64,000 nt of DNA from Hymenobacter psoromatis (GTDB lineage: Bacteria; Bacteroidota; Bacteroidia; Cytophagales; Hymenobacteraceae). Under the pieces are notes generated by a model. That model was not told the DNA's origin, did no database searches, and worked only from the letters and a program-made list of their open reading frames with translations. Position 1 is the first letter of the stretch. Each line of letters starts with the position of its first letter. This document shows positions 42,359 to 50,366 of this stretch, piece by piece. Position numbers and translations under genes: made by a program. The stretch covers positions 4,774,001 through 4,838,000 of the forward strand of contig NZ_JAIFAG010000001.1 in the NCBI RefSeq assembly GCF_020012125.1, in the 5' to 3' direction.

Positions 42359-42386
42359 ACGCCGAATTATCAATTATCCTCAATAG

Positions 42387-42419
42387 AAAACCCCGCTGGC
42401 AATACGCCAGCGGGGTTTT
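42387..42419. terminator. Bidirectional intrinsic terminator
   Basis: AAAACCCCGCTGGC (42387-42400) is perfectly complementary to GCCAGCGGGGTTTT (42406-42419) with a 5-nt loop. It sits between the convergent DUF6624-like gene and tsf and supplies a T-tract in both directions. Confidence 0.92.
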
Positions 42420-42446
42420 CTATTCTAAAGCAAACTAAATCAAAAC

Positions 42447-43283
42447 CTACGACCCAATGGCCACGCGCTTGAACGACTCTACCGTCATGCCCTTCGACGT
42501 TTTGTCGAGCAATTGGGCGATGGTCATGGAGTTATCCTTCACGAATTCCTGGTTCAGCAGGGTGTTGTCCTTGTAGAACTTGTTGAGCTTGCCTTGGGCG
42601 ATTTTCTCCAGCATGGCTTCGGGCTTGCCTTCGGCACGTGCCTGCTCCTTGCCGATTTCGATTTCGCGCTCCACGGTGCCGGCGTCCACGCCGTCTTTGT
42701 CCACGGCTACGGGCTTCATGGCCACGATTTGCATGGCTACGTCGCGGCCTACGGCGGCGGTGTCGGCCGTACCCACGTTCTTCAGGCCCACGAGCACACC
42801 CTTTTTGTTATCCGAGTGGATGTACGAAGCCACTTTCTCGGCGTGCAGGATGGCGTAGGTCAGGTCGAGCTTCTCGCCGATTTTGCCGGTCAGCTCCGTG
42901 ATGTGCTCCTGCACCGTGCGGCCATCCGACTCCTTGGCGGCCAGCAGGTCCTCCTTGGTTTCGGCTTTGGTAGCCACGGCGGCGTACAGAATCTGCTGCA
43001 CCAAATTGCGGAAGTCAGCCACTTTGGCTACCGACTCGGTTTCGCAAGCCAGGGCTACGAGGCGGCCGGTTTTGGCGTCGTCGCTCACGCTAACCATCAC
43101 CAAGCCTTCCGATGTGGCGTTGTCGGCGCGCTTATCGGCAATTTTCTGGCCCTGCTTGCGCAAAATATCTCGGGCAGCTTCAAAGTCGCCGTCGGCTTCG
43201 GTCAGAGCTTTTTTGCAATCCATCATGCCCGCGCCAGTCATGGTGCGGAGCTTATTTACGTCTGCGGCGGTGATAGCGGCCAT
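42447..43283 (-). CDS. tsf: Elongation factor Ts
   Basis: 278 residues, the usual bacterial length. The N-terminal UBA-like module MAAITAADVNKLRTMTGAGM followed by MDCKKALTEADGDFEAARDI is diagnostic. The central domain (NKKGVLVGLKNVG) and a coiled-coil segment are present. EF-Ts exchanges GDP on EF-Tu. It is the last gene of rplM-rpsI-rpsB-tsf; a palindromic repeat and a terminator lie between it and rpsB. Confidence 0.98.
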   Translation of the reverse strand: MAAITAADVNKLRTMTGAGMMDCKKALTEADGDFEAARDILRKQGQKIADKRADNATSEGLVMVSVSDDAKTGRLVALACETESVAKVADFRNLVQQILYAAVATKAETKEDLLAAKESDGRTVQEHITELTGKIGEKLDLTYAILHAEKVASYIHSDNKKGVLVGLKNVGTADTAAVGRDVAMQIVAMKPVAVDKDGVDAGTVEREIEIGKEQARAEGKPEAMLEKIAQGKLNKFYKDNTLLNQEFVKDNSMTIAQLLDKTSKGMTVESFKRVAIGS

Positions 43284-43287
43284 AGTA

Positions 43288-43374
43288 GTAGCGTGGACTC
43301 TGCGAGTCCGCGAGTTGGTGGGTGAAAAAAATCTTTTGCGTAACGCACGCGCGAACTCGCAGAGTCCACGCTAC
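43288..43374. repeat. Palindromic repeat family A, copy 2
   Basis: Arms 43288-43314 and 43348-43374 are complementary over 27 bp with one or two mismatches. The core GGACTCTGCGAGTCC is itself a hairpin. It is homologous to the element at 14926-15003, in both arms. It ends 5 bp upstream of the tsf start codon, within the likely 5' leader, so it could affect tsf expression. Confidence 0.85.
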
Positions 43375-43379
43375 AAGTG

Positions 43380-43422
43380 AAAAAGGGAACGGCCAAGCAC
43401 TTGCCCCGGCCGTTCCCTTTTT
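43380..43422 (-). terminator. Intrinsic terminator after rpsB
   Basis: AAAAAGGGAACGGCC (43380-43394) pairs perfectly with 43408-43422. Read on the minus strand the hairpin is followed by a T-tract. It lies 22 bp after the rpsB stop and would lower read-through into tsf. Confidence 0.88.
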
Positions 43423-43444
43423 GCGTTAAGCTTTAAAAAGCGGC

Positions 43445-44218
43445 TTAGGCCTCGTTGTCAGCTTCGGTTTTCTCCGCGATGGCGGCCTCATCGGCCTCCT
43501 TGCGGTCAGCATCCTCTTTGTCCACCTTGCGCTCCGACAAGCCATCTTCGATAGCCTTGCCCATCACGCCCACGATGAGCTGAATAGACTTCGAGGCGTC
43601 ATCGTTGGCCGGAATCGGGAATTGCACAAGGTCGGGATTCGAGTTGGTATCGCAGATGGCAAACACCGGGATGCCCAGCTTCTGCGCCTCTTTTACGGCA
43701 ATATGCTCGCGCTTCACGTCCACCACGAATAAGGCGGCGGGTAAGCGGCTCAGTTCGGAGATGCCACCCATCACGCGCTCCAGCTTGTCGCGCTCACGCG
43801 ACATCATCAGCTTCTCGCGCTTAGCCAGGGCGGCGTAGGCGGTGTTTTCTTTCACCATCTTGTCGATAGTGCTCATCTTCTTGAGGCTCTTGCGGATGGT
43901 GGCGAAGTTCGTCAGCATTCCACCCAGCCAGCGGTCGGTCACGTAAGGCATCTTGAGGCGCTGGGCCTCCGTCTGCACGATTTCCTGCGCCTGCTTCTTG
44001 GTGGCGACGAACATGACTTTGCGGCCGCTCTTCGCAATGTTGCGAATTGCATTGGCAGCGTAATCTAGCGAAGCCAGCGTCTTGTTGAGGTCAATGATAT
44101 GGATGCCGTTCTTCTCCATGAAGATGTACGGTGCCATTTTCGGGTCCCACTTGCGCGTAAGGTGGCCAAAGTGGGCACCCGCGTCAAGCAGCTCTTTATA
44201 AGTGGTGTTCTGAGCCAT
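43445..44218 (-). CDS. rpsB: 30S ribosomal protein uS2
   Basis: 257 residues. MAQNTTYKELLDAGAHFGHL, then TRKWDPKMAPYIFMEKNGIH, the central RWLGGMLTNFATIRKSLKKM and VVDVKREHIAVKEAQKLGIP are diagnostic. An acidic and Lys-rich tail follows after residue 225. uS2 is added late to the 30S body and recruits bS1 in other bacteria. It is 21 bp downstream of rpsI. Confidence 0.98.
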   Translation of the reverse strand: MAQNTTYKELLDAGAHFGHLTRKWDPKMAPYIFMEKNGIHIIDLNKTLASLDYAANAIRNIAKSGRKVMFVATKKQAQEIVQTEAQRLKMPYVTDRWLGGMLTNFATIRKSLKKMSTIDKMVKENTAYAALAKREKLMMSRERDKLERVMGGISELSRLPAALFVVDVKREHIAVKEAQKLGIPVFAICDTNSNPDLVQFPIPANDDASKSIQLIVGVMGKAIEDGLSERKVDKEDADRKEADEAAIAEKTEADNEA

Positions 44219-44239
44219 GATACTACGACGATTAAACGA

Positions 44240-44626
44240 TTAGCGCTTAGAGAACTGGAACGAACGGCGCGCCTTGCGCTTGCCGAACTTCTTCCGCTCC
44301 ACCATGCGGGGGTCGCGGGTCATAAAGCCTTCCTTACGTAGGGCCGGCTTCACTTCCGCGTTGTCGCTGACAAGGGCTTTCGAGATAGCGAGGCGGATGG
44401 CCTCAGCCTGGCCAGCGATGCCGCCGCCACTCACGTTCACCTTAATGTCGTACTGGCCCACCTGCTCCAGGGTAGCCAGCGGCTGGTTCACGATGTTCTC
44501 CAACAGCTCGTTGGCGAAGTAGGACTTCATGTCCCGGTCATTGATAGTGATATTCCCTTGCCCGGCCTGCATGTAGATGCGGGCCACCGAGGTTTTTCTT
44601 CTACCAGAAGTGTTAGTAGTTGCCAT
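44240..44626 (-). CDS. rpsI: 30S ribosomal protein uS9
   Basis: 128 residues from ATG 44626 (MATTNTSGRRKTSVARIYMQ); an upstream start at 44704 would read through a palindromic gap and is rejected. The typical VSGGGIAGQAEAIRLAISKA and the C-terminus ERKKFGKRKARRSFQFSKR, whose last Arg contacts P-site tRNA, are intact. It is in an operon with rplM upstream. Confidence 0.98.
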   Translation of the reverse strand: MATTNTSGRRKTSVARIYMQAGQGNITINDRDMKSYFANELLENIVNQPLATLEQVGQYDIKVNVSGGGIAGQAEAIRLAISKALVSDNAEVKPALRKEGFMTRDPRMVERKKFGKRKARRSFQFSKR

Positions 44627-44637
44627 TAGTGGTGAAA

Positions 44638-44703
44638 TGCGGTAAGCTTCAGCTTGCCGTCGGTAAAAAATTAAAAATGCACGGCAAGTTAAAGTCTGCC
44701 GCA
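44638..44703. repeat. Inverted repeat in rplM-rpsI gap
   Basis: TGCGGTAAGCTTCAGCTTGC... (44638-44660) is complementary to 44681-44703 with five mismatches over 23 bp. The left arm shares GGTAAGCTTC-GCTTGCCG with the element at 46158-46206, so the two are related copies. It ends 8 bp from the rplM stop. Confidence 0.65.
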
Positions 44704-44710
44704 CAGGTAC

Positions 44711-45163
44711 TTACAAATTCTTGAGTTCGTAAGGCTGAGGCTGCTGCGCCTCGTGCGGGTGCTCGGTGCCAGCGTATACGTACATGTTGCGGTACTGAGC
44801 TGCGCCCAGGCGATTGCCTTGCAGCATGCCTTTTACGGCGTGCTCAATGGCTTTGCGCGAGTCGCGGTTCATCTGCTCACGCAGAGTGCGCTGCTTCTGC
44901 CCGCCGGGGTAGCCCGAGTGGCGGATGTACAGCTTCTCGTCCATTTTCTTGCCCGTTACGTGCAACTTGTCGGCATTGATAACAATCACGTTATCACCAC
45001 AGTCGGAGTTGGGGGTGAATGAAGGCTTATGCTTGCCGCGCAGCAAGTTGGCGATTTGGCTGCACACGCGACCCAGCGGGGCCACGCTGGCGTCTACGAT
45101 GACCCAGTTTTTCTGGGCGTTGGCCTTGTTGACGTGGGTCGTCTTGAAGCTCAGGTGGTCCAT
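44711..45163 (-). CDS. rplM: 50S ribosomal protein uL13
   Basis: 150 residues. WVIVDASVAPLGRVCSQIAN, LLRGKHKPSFTPNSDCGDNV, then VINADKLHVTGKKMDEKLYI and RHSGYPGGQKQRT are typical. uL13 is an early 50S assembly protein; in other bacteria it can regulate its own operon. It leads the operon and has a structured leader and a good -7 motif. Confidence 0.98.
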   Translation of the reverse strand: MDHLSFKTTHVNKANAQKNWVIVDASVAPLGRVCSQIANLLRGKHKPSFTPNSDCGDNVIVINADKLHVTGKKMDEKLYIRHSGYPGGQKQRTLREQMNRDSRKAIEHAVKGMLQGNRLGAAQYRNMYVYAGTEHPHEAQQPQPYELKNL

Positions 45164-45170
45164 GAGGAAT

Positions 45171-45238
45171 GGTAAAAATTACCGGCTAAACAATTGACAA
45201 TAACCCCCAACCCGTTCGGGGTTGGGGAAAAACGGACA
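45171..45238 (-). promoter_or_regulatory. Candidate rplM leader with two hairpins
   Basis: On the minus strand, directly downstream of the -7 motif, a stem CCCCAACCC (plus 45205-45213) with GGGTTGGGG (45219-45227) is followed by a small hairpin GGTAAAAATTACC (45171-45183) just before the rplM ATG. L13 leaders have been proposed in Bacteroidia; whether this is one cannot be told without a covariance model. Confidence 0.45.
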
Positions 45239-45246
45239 CAAAGGTA
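45239..45246 (-). promoter_or_regulatory. rplM: -7 motif TACCTTTG for rplM
   Basis: CAAAGGTA on the plus strand, an exact TAnnTTTG on the minus strand, 75 bp upstream of the rplM ATG. Confidence 0.6.
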
Positions 45247-45275
45247 CTATTTTTTTGACGTAATACCAAGCGCGA

Positions 45276-45347
45276 TTACAGATATTGGCCGATTGAGTAA
45301 AGTACCCACCAAATCAATGCTAAGATTCCATAGATGAGAAACATCAT
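45276..45347 (-). CDS. Possible very small membrane protein
   Basis: ATG 45347 encodes MMFLIYGILALIWWVLYSIG plus QYL, a single hydrophobic helix of 23 residues. The frame is open further upstream with a basic segment (GFWQRSKDRIKSIP), as in many one-helix small proteins, but without an obvious ATG. It lies between the pseudouridine synthase stop and the rplM promoter. Weakly supported. Confidence 0.3.
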   Translation of the reverse strand: MMFLIYGILALIWWVLYSIGQYL

Positions 45348-45406
45348 CGGAATGCTTTTTATTCTATCCTTGGAACGCTGCCAAAACCCCCTAATTCTGT
45401 TTAAGC

Positions 45407-46120
45407 CTACTGGTACTGCCGCAAAGTCTCCACCAGTACCCGGAAATCCTTGGGGTAGGGAGCATCTATGCGAATGGCCGCGCCATCGAGGCCCGTAAAG
45501 CCTAACTCTTTGGCGTGCAGCGCAAAACGCTTGATGAAAGGTTGCTCGGTTTCCCCCTCTTTGAGATTGAATTTCTTCTTGAGCGAGGACAGGAAGAAGT
45601 CCTCGCCGCCGTAGAGAGTGTCGCCAATGATGGGCGTCTGCACATAGGCTAGGTGCAGGCGAATCTGGTGCATCCGGCCGGTCACGGGCTCGGCCTGCAC
45701 GAGGGCGTGGCGGGCGTAGGTTTCGAGGGTCGTAAAGCGCGTTTCGGCCGGCTTGCCCTTGAAGGCCAGGCGGGCTTTGCCGCTCTTGGTGGTTTCAATA
45801 TTGCGCTCTACCACAAACTGTTCCAGCGGCGGCGCGCCCCAAGTTACGGCGTGGTACACCTTATTTATCTCGCGGTTCTCGAACTGCATCGAGATGTGGC
45901 GGTAGGCTTCGGGGTGCTTGGCCAGCACCAGCGCGCCGCTGGTGTCGCGGTCGAGGCGGTGGCCTACCTGGGCATCGTCGGCGTACTCGCGGGCCAGGCG
46001 CAGCAGGCTGGGAGCCACGCCAATGCGCTCGTCGAGGGTAGCCAAAAAAGGTGGCTTGTTGACAACGATATAATCGTCGTTCTCAAACAGAATCAGGTCT
46101 TGGAATTTGGGAGGCTTCAT
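45407..46120 (-). CDS. RluA-family pseudouridine synthase
   Basis: 237 residues from ATG 46120 (MKPPKFQDLILFENDDYIVV); GTG 46129 is the alternative. The catalytic Asp motif GHRLDRDTSGALVLAKHP is intact, and GRMHQIRLHLAYVQTPIIGD follows. There is no S4 domain at the N-terminus, so it is RluA/RluC-like without the S4 module. It isomerises uridine in rRNA or tRNA. The near-match -7 motif TACCTTCG (46129-46136, minus) ends 8 bp before the ATG. Confidence 0.94.
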   Translation of the reverse strand: MKPPKFQDLILFENDDYIVVNKPPFLATLDERIGVAPSLLRLAREYADDAQVGHRLDRDTSGALVLAKHPEAYRHISMQFENREINKVYHAVTWGAPPLEQFVVERNIETTKSGKARLAFKGKPAETRFTTLETYARHALVQAEPVTGRMHQIRLHLAYVQTPIIGDTLYGGEDFFLSSLKKKFNLKEGETEQPFIKRFALHAKELGFTGLDGAAIRIDAPYPKDFRVLVETLRQYQ

Positions 46121-46157
46121 GCGGGGCACGAAGGTACGAGGGGGGTAGGGAGTATAA

Positions 46158-46236
46158 GGTAAGCTTCCGCTTGCCGAATGGGAGGTGCGGCAAGCGGAAG
46201 CTTACCCTCGCCTCTCCCGGTAAGCGGAAGCTTACC
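46158..46236. repeat. GGTAAGCTTCCGCTTGCCG palindrome with extra half copy
   Basis: GGTAAGCTTCCGCTTGCCG (46158-46176) is perfectly complementary to 46188-46206 (11-nt loop). A third related unit, GGTAAGCGGAAGCTTACC (46219-46236), is itself palindromic and covers the TAA stop (46232-46234) of the histidine kinase gene. Related to 44638-44703. Confidence 0.85.
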
Positions 46237-47320
46237 GCACGTGCTCATGGCCTTTCAATTCTTTAGGCTTGGCTAACTTGAATTCCAGCGTCGTACCCTC
46301 GTTCAGCACGCTCTTAATATGGATAGCCGACTTGTGGGCCTCTACAATGTGCTTGCTAATGGCCAGGCCCAGGCCCGAGCCGCCCGCTGAGCGCGAGCGG
46401 CTCTTATCGACGCGGTAGAAGCGCTCGAAAATGCGCGCCTGGTGCTCGGGCGCAATGCCGGGGCCGTCGTCGCGCACGGCCACGCGCACGCCATTGCGAC
46501 CCGGCGTGAGCGACACAATCACGTGGCCATCGCGTTCACGGCCATACTTTATTGCGTTGTCAATCAAATTGATAAGTACCTGCCGAATGCGGTTGCGGTC
46601 GGCGATGACGGGTAGGGCACGCTCGGCCAGGTGCGGCGGAAATAGCTCCAGCGTGGTGCCGCGCCGCTGGGCCTGCTGCTCCAGCAGCTCAAACAGCTCG
46701 TGCACCAGGGCCACGAGGTCGAAACGCTGGCGGCGCATTCGAATGACGCCTTTTTCGAGCTGCGAAATCGTTACCAGGTCCTGCACCAGCGCATCTAGCG
46801 CGTCGAGGCTGGCGGCCGCGCGCTGCAAAAACCGGCGGCGGGTAGCGGGCTCCATGCCATTTGCCGGGTCGGCCTCCTCCGCGTCCAGAATAGTGTGTAC
46901 GAAGCCTTGAGCAGCAAAAAGCGGCGTTTTCAACTCATGCGACACGTCGGCCAGAAACTCGCGGCGCAGGGCTTGCAGGCGCATCAGCTCGTCCAGCTCC
47001 TGCTGGCGGCGCTCGGCCATCTGCACTATCTCATCGCCGATGCGCTGAAGTGGTTCGGGCCTGAATAAAAACTTGTTGCTCAGCTTTTTAAATTCCTTGC
47101 GCTTGATGTGCTCCAAGCGCGAGTAAAGGCCGTTTATTTCCCGGAAGATGAGCGCCTCGAACGCCAAATACACCAGTAAAAAGCAGGCCGCCACCGTGAT
47201 GCCCGCCACCAGAAACGCTTGGTGCGTGGGCAGGGTAAGCACCACGTAGGCAAATGTGGTGAGCACCCCCGCCACCAGCAGCGCGATGAGAACGGCGATG
47301 GTGCGGGAAGAGAGGTTCAT
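46232..47320 (-). CDS. Sensor histidine kinase (PhoR-like)
   Basis: 362 residues from ATG 47320 (MNLSSRTIAVLIALLVAGVL); an upstream frame runs into a palindromic repeat and is rejected. Two N-terminal helices (residues about 8-60) are followed by a linker, HisKA H-box FLADVSHELKTPLFAAQG, N-box INLIDNAIKYG, G1 VRDDGPGIAP and F/G2 RFYRVDKSRSRSAGGSGLGL. The layout without a large sensor domain matches PhoR/WalK-like kinases of Bacteroidota. The response regulator gene lies upstream, with a 99-bp palindrome between the two. Confidence 0.95.
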   Translation of the reverse strand: MNLSSRTIAVLIALLVAGVLTTFAYVVLTLPTHQAFLVAGITVAACFLLVYLAFEALIFREINGLYSRLEHIKRKEFKKLSNKFLFRPEPLQRIGDEIVQMAERRQQELDELMRLQALRREFLADVSHELKTPLFAAQGFVHTILDAEEADPANGMEPATRRRFLQRAAASLDALDALVQDLVTISQLEKGVIRMRRQRFDLVALVHELFELLEQQAQRRGTTLELFPPHLAERALPVIADRNRIRQVLINLIDNAIKYGRERDGHVIVSLTPGRNGVRVAVRDDGPGIAPEHQARIFERFYRVDKSRSRSAGGSGLGLAISKHIVEAHKSAIHIKSVLNEGTTLEFKLAKPKELKGHEHVR

Positions 47321-47361
47321 GGGAAAAACGCGCAATACCAGGTCAATGAGCAACAAAAGAA

Positions 47362-47460
47362 CGTCATGCTGAGCTTGCCGAAGCATCTCTGCCGCGTAAG
47401 TAATCCCAGCGTCTGAGATTAGCTACGCGGTAGAGATGCTTCAACAAGCTCAGCATGACG
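47362..47460. repeat. 99-bp palindrome of the CGTCATGCTGAGCTTG type
   Basis: The left arm begins CGTCATGCTGAGCTTGCCGA at 47362 and the right arm ends with its complement at 47460; arms of about 40 bp carry a few mismatches. It lies between the response regulator stop (47481) and the kinase start (47320), i.e. inside the operon. From memory this repeat type is frequent in Hymenobacter-like genomes. A partial trace (CAGCATGACGTTC) recurs in the terminator at 54617-54650. Confidence 0.85.
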
Positions 47461-47480
47461 ACTCTGTTTGTCGGAGAAGC

Positions 47481-48179
47481 TTAATCGGCATTAAACTTAT
47501 AGCCTACCCCCTTGATGGTCTGGATGTGGTGGTCGCCCACCTTTTCCCGCACCTTGCGCACGTGCACATCCACGGTGCGGGCCAGCACGAACACGTCGTT
47601 GCCCCAGATATTCTGTAATAGCTCGTCGCGGCTGAACACCTTGTGCGGCGCGGCGGCCAGAAAGGCCAGCAACTCAAACTCCTTCTTGGGCAGCGTGATT
47701 TTACGACCTTCCTGGTACACGGCAAAGGCCGTGCGGTCGATGCGCAGGCCATTGATGTCGATGGCTACTACCCCCGCGTGGGGGTCCTGGTCGCGGCGCA
47801 CTACGGCCGCTAGCCGGCTCAGCAATGCTCTGGGCTTAATGGGCTTAGCCAGAAAATCATCGGCCCCGGCCTCGAACGCAGCCACTTCGGAAAACTCCTC
47901 AGCGCGGGCCGTGAGAAAGAGAATGTAGGTGTCCTTGAACTTAGGCTGCTCGCGCAGCAGGCGGCAGGTAGCGATGCCGTCGAGATGGGGCATCATCACG
48001 TCGAGCAGGATAATGTCGGGGTTGAATTCCTGCGCTACGGTCAGGGCCTGACGGCCGTCGCCGGCCGAGGCAGTGGCGTAGCCTTCCTTCTTGAGGTTGA
48101 ATTCCAACAACTCCACGATGTCGGGGTCGTCGTCCACTACCAGAATTTTGTAAGGAGCAGCTTTGGCGGGAGTGGCCAC
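47481..48179 (-). CDS. PhoB-like response regulator
   Basis: 232 residues. The receiver has KILVVDDDPDIVELLEFNLK, phospho-acceptor Asp in IILLDVMMPHLDG, Thr in LFLTARAEE and Lys in FLAKPIKPRALLS. The winged helix includes ITLPKKEFELLAFLAAAPHK and TVDVHVRKVREKVGDHHIQT with IKGVGYKF. It is first in the pair with the kinase at 46232-47320. The -7 motif TAATTTTG is at 48217-48224 (minus), 37 bp before the ATG. The target is unknown. Confidence 0.96.
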   Translation of the reverse strand: MATPAKAAPYKILVVDDDPDIVELLEFNLKKEGYATASAGDGRQALTVAQEFNPDIILLDVMMPHLDGIATCRLLREQPKFKDTYILFLTARAEEFSEVAAFEAGADDFLAKPIKPRALLSRLAAVVRRDQDPHAGVVAIDINGLRIDRTAFAVYQEGRKITLPKKEFELLAFLAAAPHKVFSRDELLQNIWGNDVFVLARTVDVHVRKVREKVGDHHIQTIKGVGYKFNAD

Positions 48180-48216
48180 GGCGGGTAGGGCGAAAGGAAT
48201 GCGAGCTTCCGCCCCG

Positions 48217-48224
48217 CAAAATTA
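48217..48224 (-). promoter_or_regulatory. -7 motif TAATTTTG for the PhoB-like gene
   Basis: CAAAATTA on the plus strand, an exact TAnnTTTG on the minus strand, 37 bp upstream of ATG 48179. Confidence 0.5.
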
Positions 48225-48267
48225 CCCCAACCGGCGCGGCGGCTATGTTACGTTTATGTGACGTGAA

Positions 48268-49080
48268 TTAGCGCGCCACGTTCAGCCGGCTTTTTAGTCC
48301 ATCGTATTTGTACATATCTATTTTGATGGCACCCACGAACAACTCGGCCTGAAACAAAACCGGAATCTTATTGCGGTCGTCCGATAAATACACCTTAATG
48401 GCTTCCTCGCCGCGAAAAATGCGATTATTCGGCAGTTTGGGCACCAGCTTGAGCACGTGAATGGAGCCGGCTTTGGTGCTCACTATCTCGCGGCCTTTGA
48501 AGATAATTTCCAGGGTAGAAGCTGATTCGTCGAAAAAGCTACCCACCCGGATGACCTCGCCCGGCTTCATGTGGTCGTAGTTGAGCGTGCGCAGGTAGTA
48601 GAAGCCGCTCACCAGCTCCTGCACGTTGGTGGGCACCTTGAACGTGTAGCGAATGGGCTCTTTGGTGTGGGTTTGCAGCACGTTCACCACATTGTGGGTT
48701 TGGTCGAAGTCCACCACTTCCTTCTTGCGGTAGCTGCTTTCCTCGATGTCGCGGGTAGAGCGCAGGGGTAGAATGCTGGCCGTGTCGATGTAGGCGCGCC
48801 ACTGGTCGCGCACGTGCAGGAAAAAGTCGAACGAACCGATGGTGCGGCCGCTCACGGTGGCTTTGTAGCAGGGGCGGTCGGCCACGCGCTCCAGGCTGCC
48901 GGCAGTTTCCACCGTGGCCTCGCCCGCATTGATAACGCCATAGTGCACCTTGTAGCGGATGGTTTCGCCGGCCTGGAAGCTCGCGTTGGGCCACATCCGT
49001 ACCGGCTCGGCCGTGGTGGCCTGTTGCGTCCAGGCGGCGCACAGCAGCAGCAACGGAACCAGAAGCCAGCAACGAAACAT
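48268..49080 (-). CDS. Exported DUF3108 protein
   Basis: 270 residues from ATG 49080 (MFRCWLLVPLLLLCAAWTQQ, signal peptide); GTG 49095 is an alternative. The mature part (ETIRYKVHYGVINAGEATVE, then GRTIGSFDFFLHVRDQWRAY and PVLFQAELFVGAIKIDMYKY) is typical of DUF3108, a beta-barrel-like periplasmic family of unknown function. The gene lies between recA and the two-component pair. Confidence 0.9.
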   Translation of the reverse strand: MFRCWLLVPLLLLCAAWTQQATTAEPVRMWPNASFQAGETIRYKVHYGVINAGEATVETAGSLERVADRPCYKATVSGRTIGSFDFFLHVRDQWRAYIDTASILPLRSTRDIEESSYRKKEVVDFDQTHNVVNVLQTHTKEPIRYTFKVPTNVQELVSGFYYLRTLNYDHMKPGEVIRVGSFFDESASTLEIIFKGREIVSTKAGSIHVLKLVPKLPNNRIFRGEEAIKVYLSDDRNKIPVLFQAELFVGAIKIDMYKYDGLKSRLNVAR

Positions 49081-49184
49081 AGGGGTAGGAAACACGAAAA
49101 GCTAATCGCCGCGGTACAAACGCAGTGCCAGCGCGCAAAAGTACGGAGCCGCCTACCCCCTCGGCACTAACTGAAGCCTACAAA

Positions 49185-49218
49185 AAAAGTCCCGCTGCCA
49201 AGTAGCAGCGGGACTTTT
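49185..49218 (-). terminator. Intrinsic terminator after recA
   Basis: AAAAGTCCCGCTGC (49185-49198) pairs perfectly with GCAGCGGGACTTTT (49205-49218), loop 6 nt, with A/T runs on both sides. It lies 30 bp past the recA stop. Confidence 0.92.
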
Positions 49219-49247
49219 GGCGGGGGTAGGGACCACCCACCCAATTG

Positions 49248-50366
49248 CTATAGCGTGTCGTCGCCGTCTTCGGGGCCGCTCATATCCACGGGAATAATGT
49301 CGGTATCACCCTTGGCCATCGCGCGGATTTTAGCCTCGATGGTATCCGCCAGCTCGGGGTTATCGAGTAGCAGGGTTTTCACGGCCTCACGGCCCTGACC
49401 GATTTTATTGCCATCGTAGCTGAACCACGAGCCCGACTTGCCAATGATGCCCATGTCCACGCCCAGGTCCACGATTTCGCCGACTTTGGAAATTCCCTGG
49501 CCATAAATGATGTCAAACTCGACCACTTTAAAAGGCGGCGCAACTTTATTTTTCACCACTTTCACCTTGGTGCGGTTACCAGTCACGTTATCCTTATCCT
49601 CCTTAATCTGCCCGATGCGGCGGATATCCAGGCGCACCGAGGCGTAGAATTTCAGGGCGTTACCGCCGGTCGTGGTTTCGGGCGAGCCGAACATCACACC
49701 GATTTTCTCGCGCAGCTGGTTGATGAAGATGCACAGGCAGTTGGTCTTATTAATGGTGCCGGTAAGCTTGCGCAGGGCCTGGCTCATCAGGCGGGCGTGC
49801 AGGCCCACTTTCGAGTCGCCCATGTCGCCTTCCAGCTCGCCTTTCGGCACCAGGGCCGCCACCGAGTCGATGACGATAATATCAATCGCGCCGGAGGAAA
49901 TGAGCTGGTCGGCGATTTCGAGGGCCTGCTCGCCGTTGTCGGGTTGCGCGATGAGCAGGTTGTCCACGTCAATGCCCAGCTTCTTGGCGTAGGTGGGGTC
50001 GAAGGCGTGCTCGGCATCAATGAAAGCGGCGGTGCCGCCGGCTTTCTGCGCCTCCGCGATGGCGTGCATCGTCAGGGTCGTCTTACCGCTTGACTCGGGG
50101 CCGTAAATCTCGACCACGCGGCCGCGGGGCAGGCCGCCAATGCCCAGGGCAATATCGAGCGAGAGCGAGCCCGTGCTGATGGATGGCACGTCGTTCACCT
50201 TCTGGTCCGAGAGCTTCATCACGGTACCTTTGCCGAAGGCTTTATCCAGCTTCTCCATCGTCAATGCGAGGGCCTTGGCCTTCTCGGTGGCGGTGCTGGA
50301 GGGACCAGTTTTGTCAGCTTTCTCGACCGTTTCTGTTTTTTCGGCTTTTTTGGTTGCTAAGGCCAT
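49248..50366 (-). CDS. recA: Recombinase RecA
   Basis: 372 residues. After a charged N-terminal leader of about 30 residues (KKAEKTETVEKADKTGPSST) the core starts with LTMEKLDKAFGKGTVMKLSD. Walker A is GPESSGKTT and Walker B is IIVIDSVAALVP; loops L1 and L2 (FINQLREKIGVMFGSPETTT with GGNALKFYASVRLDIRR) are intact. The C-terminus ends in acidic residues. RecA drives homologous recombination and the SOS response. A near-match -7 (TAGTTTTA, 50401-50408 minus) lies 34 bp upstream; no LexA box was recognised. Confidence 0.98.
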   Translation of the reverse strand: MALATKKAEKTETVEKADKTGPSSTATEKAKALALTMEKLDKAFGKGTVMKLSDQKVNDVPSISTGSLSLDIALGIGGLPRGRVVEIYGPESSGKTTLTMHAIAEAQKAGGTAAFIDAEHAFDPTYAKKLGIDVDNLLIAQPDNGEQALEIADQLISSGAIDIIVIDSVAALVPKGELEGDMGDSKVGLHARLMSQALRKLTGTINKTNCLCIFINQLREKIGVMFGSPETTTGGNALKFYASVRLDIRRIGQIKEDKDNVTGNRTKVKVVKNKVAPPFKVVEFDIIYGQGISKVGEIVDLGVDMGIIGKSGSWFSYDGNKIGQGREAVKTLLLDNPELADTIEAKIRAMAKGDTDIIPVDMSGPEDGDDTL

